Part shown: in pieces, positions 25,951 to 33,472 of the stretch
Numbering within the stretch: the stretch's first letter is position 1
Layout of the letters: every line of letters begins with the position of its first letter
NCBI GenBank assembly: GCA_020849665.1
Contig: JADLFX010000031.1
Span: 1 to 64,000 of the forward strand
Length of the DNA stretch: 64,000 nucleotides
Reading direction: 5' to 3'
Origin: Planctomycetota bacterium
GTDB taxonomy: Bacteria > Planctomycetota > UBA1135 > UBA2386
The notes under the pieces: generated by a model
The model's database searches: none
What the model saw: the letters and a program-made list of their open reading frames with translations, nothing else
Told to the model about the DNA's origin: nothing
Made by a program: the position numbers and the translations under genes

Positions 25951-27012
25951 TCAGCGCGCCTTCGCCGCGCGCAGCGCCTCGGCGGCCAGCTCGCGCACGC
26001 GGCGCTCCAGGGCCGCCAGCTCGTCGCGGCGGGACTCGCGCCGCTGGAAGGCTTCGGGCTGGGTGCGGATCTGCTGGTCGACCTTGTCGAGCAGCGCGTC
26101 GCGGTCCTTGCTGCCGGCGAGGATCTTGCGCAGGGCCAGGGGGTCGTCCCCGCCCTGGCTCCACAGGAAGTGGAAGCGCGGCACCATCAGCGCGTACACG
26201 GGGTCCATCGCCGGCTCGGCGCGCAGGGCCGCGCCGGCCGCGGCCTCCAGCTGGCCGCGGTGGCGGCGGTGCAGGAAGGCCTGGCGCTTGATCTGTTCGT
26301 AGAGCCGGCTGCGCCTGGCGTTGGCGGGGATCGGCGAGCGGTACGAGCGGTCGTTGAGGATCAGCACCGCGAACGGGATCGCGTCCACGTCGGGCACGTC
26401 GAGCTGCTGGCCGCTGGCCCAGACCTCGTGCAGGGTGATGCCGTCGAACACCCTGGCGTCGAGGTCGGCATACAGGTGCGCGAAGTACGCGCCCAGTTTG
26501 CGTTGCGCCGGGTCCTGGTCGAGCGCGGCCAGGACGCGGGCCGCGGCGCGGTCGCTCCCGGGCAGGTAGCCGTGGCAGGCGTTGGCGAACCGCTCCTCCA
26601 GGCCCAGAGGATCGGCGCGGCGCACGATCGCCGCCTTGGCCCAGTCGTAGCGCACCTGCCAGGCGAGATCCGGAAGGAACGCGAGGCTCGGCACCTTGGC
26701 ACGCACGCGCGCGTGGCGCTCGTCGTCGGCGCGCAGGAGCGTGCGCGGCGGCGCCACGTCCTTGGCCCAGACCGCGGGGTCGTGGATGGGGGCGGGCTCG
26801 GCCACGGCCCAGCCGGTCTCCGGCTTGCCGGCGAGGGCCCGGATGCGCTGCGCCGCGGGCAGCTCGAGCGCGGCGAGCCTCGCCTCCAGCTGGTCGACGA
26901 GTTGGGCCTGCACGTCGGCGGGCAGGCTGAGGAACTCGGCGAGCGCGACCGCGGGTGCGGGCGGAGGGTCCTGCGGCAGGGCCAGGGCGAGGGCGAGCAG
27001 GGCTGGAATCAC
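25951..27012 (-). CDS. Exported helical hypothetical protein
   Basis: A 353-aa product starting with GTG at 27012, which overlaps the upstream gene's TGA (GTGA), so it is probably translationally coupled to it. The N-terminus is a signal peptide (VIPALLALALALPQDPPPAP). The mature chain is mainly helical, with paired-helix regions and a charged C-terminal helix (SRRDELAALERRVRELAAEAL). It has a few Trp/Tyr-rich segments (LAWQVRYDWAKAA; MVPRFHFLWSQGG). There is no recognised family or catalytic motif. The partner deacylase suggests a role in peptide or amino-acid metabolism in the periplasm, but that is inference from position only. Confidence 0.7.
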   Translation of the reverse strand: MIPALLALALALPQDPPPAPAVALAEFLSLPADVQAQLVDQLEARLAALELPAAQRIRALAGKPETGWAVAEPAPIHDPAVWAKDVAPPRTLLRADDERHARVRAKVPSLAFLPDLAWQVRYDWAKAAIVRRADPLGLEERFANACHGYLPGSDRAAARVLAALDQDPAQRKLGAYFAHLYADLDARVFDGITLHEVWASGQQLDVPDVDAIPFAVLILNDRSYRSPIPANARRSRLYEQIKRQAFLHRRHRGQLEAAAGAALRAEPAMDPVYALMVPRFHFLWSQGGDDPLALRKILAGSKDRDALLDKVDQQIRTQPEAFQRRESRRDELAALERRVRELAAEALRAAKAR

Positions 27013-28640
27013 CGGCCACCAGTCTGCGCGGCGTTGCGCCGCAGGACCATCCCCGGCAGGGCGTCCGTGTGCCTGCCCTGCTCCACGACCAGGACGCCGT
27101 TCACGACCACGTGCGGGATGCCCTCCGGAGCGCGCAGCGGCGCCTCGTACGTGGCGAGGTCGCGCACGGCGGCGGGGTCGAAGACCACGAGATCGGCGAA
27201 CATGCCCGCGGCGATCCGGCCGCGGCCCTCGATGCCGAACGCCGCGCACGGCAACGTGGTCATCCGCCGCACCGCCTCGGGCAGCGAGAGCACCTTCTGT
27301 TCGCGCACGTAGCGGCCGAGCACGCGGGGGTTGTTGCCGTTGCCGCGCGGATGCGGCCGGCCGCTGCCCTCGCCGCGGATGCCCGCGTCGGAGGCGATGG
27401 CCACGTACGGCTCGGCGAGGTAGGCCAGCAGGTCGGGTTCGGCCATGGTGTGGTAGACCATCCCGATGCGCCGGCCCTTCGCCGCGGCCGTGAGCCGCAG
27501 CACCAGCTCCGCCTGCGCATCCGGGTCCTTGCCGAGTCCGCGCAGCTCGGCGGCGGCGGCCACGGTCATTCCCTCCAGGTCGGGGTTGCCGGGCACCGTG
27601 GCGAGGTAGGCGTAGGAGAAGTCGCCGAAACCGACGCGCACCATGGTCTGGCGCAAGGCGGCGTGCATCTCCTTGCGGAATGCGGGATCGGCGTCGAGCC
27701 GCTCGGCGAACGCCTTCGGCCCGATCTCCAGCGCGGCTTCGGGGAAGAGCACCGAGAGGCCGGTGCTGCTCGCCGGGTAGGCGTAGACGTCGCCGGTCAC
27801 GGCCTGCCCGGCGGCGCGCGCCGCGCGCAGGCGCTCGACCACCTCGCGGCTGCGTCCCCAGTTGGTCTTGCCGCTGTTCTTGAGGTGCGAGACGTGCACC
27901 GGGATGCCCGCCGCCTTGCCGATGGCCAGCGCCTCGTCGATCGCGGCGAGGATCGCGTCGTTCTCGCTGCGGATGTGGCTGGCGTAGACGCCGCCGGTCT
28001 CGGCGACCACCCTGGCCAGGGCCACGAGCTCGTCCTGGCGCGCGTAGCTGCCGGGGACGTAGATCAGTCCGGTCGAGAGGCCGAACGCGCCCGCGGCCAT
28101 GCCGCCGCGCACCAGCTCCTGCATGCGGGCCAGCTCCTCGGGGCGCGGCGCGCGGCGCGCGTAGCGCAGGACCTGCTCGCGCACCGTGCCTGCGCCGATC
28201 AGCGAGCCGTAGTTCACCGCCACGCCCTTGGCCGCCACGGCGTCGAGGTGCTTCGCCAGGTCCGTGACCGATCCACCGCAATTGCCGGTGATCATCGTGG
28301 TCACGCCCATCGCCACGAAGTTGCGCGCGCGCGGCGCCTGCAGCACATCGCCATCGGCGTGCACGTGCACGTCGACGAAGCCGGGGGCCACGGCGAGGCC
28401 GTCGGCGCGCAGCACGATCCTGGCCGTGGCGCCGGCCAGCTCGCCCACGGCCGCGATCCTCGCGCCGGACACGGCCACGTCCGCGCGGCGTGCCGGCGCG
28501 CCGCTGCCGTCCACCACCGATCCGCCGGCGATCAGGAGGTCGTAGGCGGGAGCCGGCCGCGAGTCCTGGGCCGGGGCGGAGGCGCAGGTGCAGAGCCACG
28601 CGAGGAGGATCCTGGCACGCATGTTGAAGGCGGAGTGCAT
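27009..28640 (-). CDS. N-acyl-D-amino-acid deacylase (D-aminoacylase family)
   Basis: A 543-aa exported amidohydrolase. A signal peptide (MRARILLAWLCTCASAPAQ) follows either ATG 28640 or ATG 28622; the second would place it exactly at the start. The family signature is YDLLIAGGSVVDGSGAPA, the metal site VDVHVHADGD near residue 90 and ITGNCGGSV, the later ligand HVSHLKNSGK, and YHTMAEPD near residue 395. The C-terminal part ends with GRIAAGMFADLVVFDP. It hydrolyses N-acyl-D-amino acids or dipeptides with D-residues, useful in recycling cell-wall or foreign peptides. Confidence 0.88.
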   Translation of the reverse strand: MHSAFNMRARILLAWLCTCASAPAQDSRPAPAYDLLIAGGSVVDGSGAPARRADVAVSGARIAAVGELAGATARIVLRADGLAVAPGFVDVHVHADGDVLQAPRARNFVAMGVTTMITGNCGGSVTDLAKHLDAVAAKGVAVNYGSLIGAGTVREQVLRYARRAPRPEELARMQELVRGGMAAGAFGLSTGLIYVPGSYARQDELVALARVVAETGGVYASHIRSENDAILAAIDEALAIGKAAGIPVHVSHLKNSGKTNWGRSREVVERLRAARAAGQAVTGDVYAYPASSTGLSVLFPEAALEIGPKAFAERLDADPAFRKEMHAALRQTMVRVGFGDFSYAYLATVPGNPDLEGMTVAAAAELRGLGKDPDAQAELVLRLTAAAKGRRIGMVYHTMAEPDLLAYLAEPYVAIASDAGIRGEGSGRPHPRGNGNNPRVLGRYVREQKVLSLPEAVRRMTTLPCAAFGIEGRGRIAAGMFADLVVFDPAAVRDLATYEAPLRAPEGIPHVVVNGVLVVEQGRHTDALPGMVLRRNAAQTGGR

Positions 28641-28898
28641 GGGCGGGGCGCGACGGTGTCCCGGTGAAAAATATTTCGCGGCGCCGAGAAACTCATCGCG
28701 TGCTCGGCCCTAGGTCTGCGCCGTCCGGGACCGAGCCTCGGCCACGGGCCGGACAGCCAGAACACGCAAGGTTCTCCACGTAGAGGCCGCCGGGCAACGG
28801 TGCTCGTCGTCCTCGGGGGCGATGTGGAGAACCTTCGTTCTTTTCTGGGAGGCCTCGCGCGGGCGCGGGCCGGGGAACGCCGCGCTAGCATCCAGGCC
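28641..28898. other. Divergent intergenic region upstream of the twin selenoprotein operon
   Basis: 258 bp with an AT-richer patch near 28664-28680 (GTGAAAAATATTTCG) that is unusual for this GC-rich window and may be a promoter core. A 12-bp inverted repeat follows at 28768-28835. No ORF of interest. Confidence 0.5.
28768..28835. repeat. 12-bp perfect inverted repeat
   Basis: AAGGTTCTCCAC (28768-28779) is matched by GTGGAGAACCTT (28824-28835). The arms extend inwards by a G-T and a T-A pair, and GAGG (28783-28786) can pair with CCTC (28811-28814). It could be an operator or a leader hairpin, ending 63 bp before the first selenoprotein start. Confidence 0.6.
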
Positions 28899-30050
28899 AT
28901 GGCGCGCACCCTCCTCCTCCACCCCCTCGTGCTCGCCGGCGTCCTCGCCGCGCAGAAGCCCGAGACCGTGCAGACCCCAGGCATCGAATGGGCCAGGGAC
29001 CTCGACGCCGCGCTGGCGGCGTCCCGCGCCGACGGCCGGCCGGTGATCGCGTACTTCACCTTCGAGACCTGACACTGGTGCAAGGTCCTGGAGCGCGAGG
29101 CGTTCCCGGACGCCACGGTCGTGGCACTGGCGCGGCGCGCGCACTGGGTGTGGGTGGATCGCGACCACACCCCGGCGCTCCCCCGACGATTCTCGGTCTC
29201 GGCGTATCCCTCGTTGCTCTTCCTCGGCACCGAGGGCGAGAACATCCACCGCTTCGCGGGCTTCCTCAACACCACCAGCTTCCTCGCGCCGTTCCGCGAG
29301 GGGTTCGAGCGGTACGACCGCTACCGCGCGGGCGCGGCCTACGACGCGCCGCCGCCGTGGCCGGAGGCTCCGGTCGCGGGCCGCACCACGCGGGTGCTGC
29401 AGGTCCCCGGCGCGGATGCGCTGCGTGGGATCGCCTGGCACCGCGGCGAGCTGCTGCTCGCGAGCCTCGGCGAGCTGATCGCGCTCGACGGCACCGGCAG
29501 GGAAGTGCGCCGCGTGCCGCTCCCGGACCGGCCCAATGCGTTGGCCAGCGATGGCGAGCGCCTCTACGGGCTCCACTACGGCTGGACCGCCGGCAGGCCG
29601 ATCTACGAACTCGATCCGGCCACCGGCGCCGCGGTGCGCCAGATCGTCACGCGCGCGAACGCCGACAAGCAGGCGTTCTCCGCCACGGGGCTGGCCTGCC
29701 ACGGCGGCCGCCTGCACGTGCTGACCGTCTCCGGAGCCATCCACGTCGTGGATCCGGCCAGCGGCGTGGTCGAGCGCACCGTGACCACGAGGCTGCGCTA
29801 CGTCTCGGCCCTGGCGTTCGACGGCCGGAGCTACGTGGTGGGGGGGCGGGACAGCCTGAACCGCGTGGATCCGGGCACGGGCGAGGTCGTCGGCTGCGTG
29901 CCCCTGCTCGCACCGGTGCGCGGCATGACCTTCCACGCCGGCGCGCTCCACCTCTTCGAACAGGTGCAGATGGGGTTCGACCGCAACCACAGGCCCAAGC
30001 GGATCGCGCCAGACTCCACCCGGATCCACGTGGTGGAGTGGCAGCCCTGA
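28899..30050 (+). CDS. Exported thioredoxin-fold selenoprotein with C-terminal beta-propeller; TGA at 29070 read as Sec
   Basis: The frame runs from ATG 28899 to 30050 with one in-frame TGA at 29070-29072. Read as selenocysteine it gives 383 aa with U58 in FTFET-U-HWCK, that is a UxxC motif where relatives have CHWC. Residues 1-19 are a signal peptide. The thioredoxin fold covers about 30-140, with the cis-Pro strand VSAYPSLLFLG. The remaining 240 residues are blade-like beta repeats (HRGELLLASLGELIALDG; YELDPATGAAVRQI; HVVDPASGVVERTV), probably a six- or seven-bladed propeller. A SECIS-like hairpin follows the TGA at 29085-29111. Standard translation would give a 57-aa fragment. It sits in an operon with 30095-31438. 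Likely a periplasmic thiol-disulfide oxidoreductase. Confidence 0.82.
29085..29111 (+). promoter_or_regulatory. Bacterial SECIS-like hairpin (first selenoprotein)
   Basis: GTCC pairs with GGAC, then a single U/C mismatch, then GGAGCGC pairs with GCGTTCC (one G-U pair), closing a 3-nt loop GAG. That is 11 base pairs. The loop starts 24 nt after the TGA and has G as its first base, both within the usual bacterial SECIS limits (loop about 16-37 nt from UGA, G among the first two loop bases). Confidence 0.7.
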
Positions 30051-30094
30051 GGCCAAGGGTTGCCGTGGCCCGGGTCGGGCAGGATGCTGCCGGG

Positions 30095-31438
30095 ATGCGT
30101 CCCCGCGCACTGGCCGCCCTCGCGCTCCTCTCCGTCGGCCTGCCGCCCGCCGGCGACACGCCGCCGCCCGGCCCGCCCTGGCAGCTCACCTATGCCGAGG
30201 CGCGGCAGCTCGCGCTGCGCAAGGGTCAGCCGGTGTTCGTGTACTTCACGAAGACCTATTGACCCGCGTGCGTGCCCCTGGAGCAGCAGTTGCTGCCCGA
30301 CCCCACCCTGAAGCCCTGGTACGACCGCGTGGTCTGGCTCTTCGTCACCCGCAACTTCAAGGGTGACGGCGGCGACCTGGAGGCGCTGCGCACCCACGAC
30401 CGGTTCGGCGTCTCGTCCTGGCCGCAGATGCTGGTGTTCGATCCCTCCGACGACCGGGTCCTCGTGGAGCCGCCGCGCGACCGCAAGGGCTTCGAGCGGG
30501 CGTTCGAGCAGGCCGTGGCCGCGCACCGCGGCAAGCCGGACGCCGGAGCGGAGCGCGCCGCCGCGGTGGTCGCGGAGGCCAAGGCGCTGCTGGGCAGGCA
30601 GAAGTTGGCCGCCGCGCGCGACCTGCTGGAGCCGGTCGCCCGCGAGGAGGACCGGGCGGGTGTGTGGCTGGAGGCGCGCGCGCTGATGAACTCGTGGGCC
30701 GGCGCGCCGGAGCCGTCCCTGCCGGCACTGCTCGAGGACCCCGATCCGCGCGTGGTGGCGATCGCGTTGGAACGGGCCGCGGCGCAGCCGCAGCTGGAAG
30801 CGAAGCTCCTGGCGCGCGCCGGGGCGCTGCTCGGCGACCCCGCCGCCGACCTCGTGGTGCGCATCCGTGCGCTGCGGCTCGTGGCGAAGGCCACGCCCGA
30901 GGCGGTCGTCGACCGCGCCGCGGAGCTGCTGAAGGTCGCCAACGATCCGTTCCGCTACGAGGTCCTCGACCTCCTGGCGCGCCACCCGCGCCCGGCGCTG
31001 GGCCCGGCCCTGGCGGTGCTCTTCCGCGACGCGGGGGAGGCGGTGCCGTCGCGGAACCCGAACGTGCTGCGCATGCGGACCGCCGCCTGCCTGGCGGAGT
31101 CTGGCGGCACCGAGGCGATCGACGCGCTCGCGCCCCTCGTGCGCACCGCCGACTGGCGCAACGGCACCACCAAGGTCTCGCTCCAGGCCCTGGCCGGGAT
31201 CGCGCGCCGCCTGCCCGCGGAGCGGGACCGGATCGCGGCCCTGCTCCTGGACGCGTTCCCCAGGCCGGTTCCCGCCGAGCCCGCCAACCAGGCGCGGGCC
31301 AGCCTGGCGCTCGCCGCCAGCGTGCGGGAGGCGCTCGCGGCCGCGCGGCCACAGGCGCCCCTGCCCGCCCTGCCCAAGGCGTGGGACGAGGCGGCGCGCA
31401 CGCAGTGGCTCGCCGAGGTGCGCGCGGCGGCGCGGTGA
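30095..31438 (+). CDS. Exported thioredoxin-fold selenoprotein with HEAT-like repeats; TGA at 30260 read as Sec
   Basis: ATG 30095 to 31438 with one in-frame TGA at 30260-30262. Read as selenocysteine it gives 447 aa with U56 in FTKTY-U-PACV, a UxxC motif. Residues 1-20 are a signal peptide (ALAALALLSVGLPPAG). The thioredoxin-like fold covers about 30-150, with the cis-Pro segment GVSSWPQMLVFD. Residues about 165-447 are paired helices of HEAT type (DPDPRVVAIALERAAAQ; VVRIRALRLVAKATPEAVV). A SECIS-like hairpin lies at 30279-30299. It is the second gene of the pair (44 bp gap) and ends 19 bp before a convergent gene. Probably a periplasmic redox enzyme on an adaptor scaffold. Confidence 0.82.
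30279..30299 (+). promoter_or_regulatory. Bacterial SECIS-like hairpin (second selenoprotein)
   Basis: TGG plus GCAGC (with a single bulged A between them) pairs with GCTGC plus CCG, closing the loop AGTT. That is eight pairs, one of them U-G. The loop starts 25 nt after the TGA and has G as its second base. Distance and loop G match the first hairpin almost exactly. Confidence 0.55.
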
Positions 31439-31457
31439 GGCGCCGCCCGCCCCGCGC

Positions 31458-32726
31458 TCACTCGTGGCGCAGGGCCTCGACCGGGTCCATGTTCGCGGCG
31501 CGCACCGCCGGGTAGAGCCCGGAGACCACGCCCACCAGGGCCGAGACGCCGAACGACAGGATCCAGTGCTGGGGCAGGGCCACGGTCGGCATCTTGGCGA
31601 AGGTCTCGATCAGGATCGGCCCGGCCAGTCCGGCGGCCACGCCGAGCAGGCCGCCCGTCATGCTCAGGACCACGGTCTCGACCAGGAACTGGGAGACGAT
31701 GTGCTTCTTCTTGGCGCCGAGGGCGCGGCGGATGCCGATCTCGCGCGTGCGCTCGGTCACCGTCGCCAGCATCACGTTCATGATCCCGATGCCGCCGACC
31801 AGGAGCGAGATCCCCGCGATCGAGCCCAGCACGAGGTTCCAGATCAGCTTCTGGGCCTCGGCCTCCTTCAGCAGCTCCAGCGGCACCACGACCGTGAAGT
31901 CCTGCTTGGCGTGGTTCTCGCTGAGCATCTCGCGGACCACGCGGGCGGTGTCGAGCACGGCCGCGGGGTCGGCCACACGGATCTTGATCTCGTGCAGCTG
32001 GACGCTCTCCACCTCCATGCTGCCGCCGGTGCGCTTCATGCTGGTGTCGCCGAACCAGGCACGCGACACGCTCATGGGCACGAACACGCACTCGTCGACC
32101 GGCGGACCCACGCTGCCGCTCGCGCGCCCCAGGGTCTCCAGCACGCCCACGACGGTGAAGCGGTCGCTGCCCGCGCGCACCGACTGGCCGATCGGGTTGT
32201 CCAGCGGGAACAGGTTCTCGGCGGCGAACGCACCCAGCACGCACACGTTCGTGCGGCGCTGGTCGTCCTGGTCGGTGAGCCAGCGACCCTCGCGCACCCG
32301 CATCCCCGTGACCGTCAGGTACTCGGGCGTCGTGCCCAGGACGTAGCTGGCCTGGTACTCCGCGCCCACCCGCATCTCCTTGTGCGTCTCGCGCACCGGC
32401 ACCACCAGTTCGGCCGCCGGCAGGGTGTGCTTGAACCGGTCCAGGTCGTCGTAGGTCAGCCCGTAGACCTGCGCCGTCCACACGTTGGAGCTGGTGTTCT
32501 GCTCCTGCACGTCGGGCTTCTTGGAGCGCAGCAGGATGTTGGTCGAGCCGAGCGCCTGGATGCGGTCCTGGGCCGCCTTGGAGGCACCCTCGCCCACGGC
32601 CAGCATCGCCACGACCGAGGCCACGCCGAAGAGCATCCCCAGCATGGTGAGGAACGCGCGCAGCTTGTGCAGGAGCAGGCTCTTCACGCCCATCCGCACC
32701 GTGCGCACCAGCTCGAGCAGGATCAT
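31458..32726 (-). CDS. MacB-like ABC transporter permease
   Basis: A 422-aa permease of the FtsX/MacB type: one N-terminal membrane helix (LRAFLTMLGMLFGVASVVAML), a large periplasmic domain (about 50-270), and three C-terminal helices (LVLGSIAGISLLVGGIGIMNVML; VVLSMTGGLLGVAAGL; LSFGVSALVGVVSGLYPA) ending with PVEALRHE. The coupling motif TERTREIGIRRALGAKK is present. The ATG overlaps the ATPase stop (ATGA). With ATPase, adaptor and outer-membrane channel it makes a complete tripartite efflux or export system. Confidence 0.9.
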   Translation of the reverse strand: MILLELVRTVRMGVKSLLLHKLRAFLTMLGMLFGVASVVAMLAVGEGASKAAQDRIQALGSTNILLRSKKPDVQEQNTSSNVWTAQVYGLTYDDLDRFKHTLPAAELVVPVRETHKEMRVGAEYQASYVLGTTPEYLTVTGMRVREGRWLTDQDDQRRTNVCVLGAFAAENLFPLDNPIGQSVRAGSDRFTVVGVLETLGRASGSVGPPVDECVFVPMSVSRAWFGDTSMKRTGGSMEVESVQLHEIKIRVADPAAVLDTARVVREMLSENHAKQDFTVVVPLELLKEAEAQKLIWNLVLGSIAGISLLVGGIGIMNVMLATVTERTREIGIRRALGAKKKHIVSQFLVETVVLSMTGGLLGVAAGLAGPILIETFAKMPTVALPQHWILSFGVSALVGVVSGLYPAVRAANMDPVEALRHE

Positions 32727-33472
32727 GCGCTCGCCTCCTGGGCCGCGACCGAGGACTCGCGGTGCAGGTTCTCCTCGACGGACTCGACCACGCCATCCTT
32801 GAGCCACACGGTGCGCTGCGCGCGCGCCGCCACCTTGGCGTTGTGCGTGACCACGACGATCGTCACGCCCTCGCGCTGCAGTTCGTCGAGGACGCCCAGG
32901 ATCTCCTCCTCGGTCTTGGAGTCGAGGTTGCCGGTGGCCTCGTCGGCGAGCAGGAAGAGCGGGTCGTTCATCAGGGCCCGGGCGATGGCGACGCGCTGCT
33001 GCTGGCCGCCGGAGAGCTCGTTGGGGCGGTGTTCCAGCCGGCCCTCGAGGCCCACACGGCGCGCCAGCACCTCGGCCTTGGCGCGCGACTCCGCGCCGAC
33101 GCGGCCCTGGTAGAACAGCGGCACCTCGAGGTTCTCGAGCACGGTGAGCTGCGGGATCAGGTTGAACGACTGGAAGATGAACCCGATCTTCTGGCCGCGC
33201 ACCTCGGAGAGCTCGCCGTCGCTCAGGTTGGCGACGTCCTCGCCACCGATGCGGTACTGCCCGGAGGTCGGGCGGTCCAGGCAGCCCAGGATGTTGAGCA
33301 GCGTGCTCTTGCCCGATCCGGAGCGGCCCATGATCGCGGTGTACGAGCCCGCCTCGATGCGCAGGTTGATGCCGTTCAGGGCGCGGACCACGTGGTCGCC
33401 CATGACGTAGTGGCGGTGGATGTCGACCAGCTCGGCGATCGGCACGCCGGCCGGGAGCCGCTCACTTGCCAT
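32723..33472 (-). CDS. MacB/LolD-like ABC ATPase
   Basis: A 249-aa nucleotide-binding subunit. Walker A is GRSGSGKST at residues 49-57, the Q-loop IFQSFNLIPQLTVLEN, the signature NELSGGQQQRVAIARAL and Walker B LFLLADEATGNLDS, with the switch His in VVVTHNAKVAA. Its start lies inside the last 11 bp of the adaptor gene. MacB in E. coli is one fused protein; here ATPase and permease are separate. It drives export by the MacA-TolC-like partners. Confidence 0.93.
   Translation of the reverse strand: MASERLPAGVPIAELVDIHRHYVMGDHVVRALNGINLRIEAGSYTAIMGRSGSGKSTLLNILGCLDRPTSGQYRIGGEDVANLSDGELSEVRGQKIGFIFQSFNLIPQLTVLENLEVPLFYQGRVGAESRAKAEVLARRVGLEGRLEHRPNELSGGQQQRVAIARALMNDPLFLLADEATGNLDSKTEEEILGVLDELQREGVTIVVVTHNAKVAARAQRTVWLKDGVVESVEENLHRESSVAAQEASA

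Noticed and set aside
28899-31438. Two pseudogenes with nonsense mutations
   Set aside because: Both TGAs fall at the same structural place of a redox motif, each is followed by a SECIS-like hairpin, and the downstream frames are intact with no other damage.
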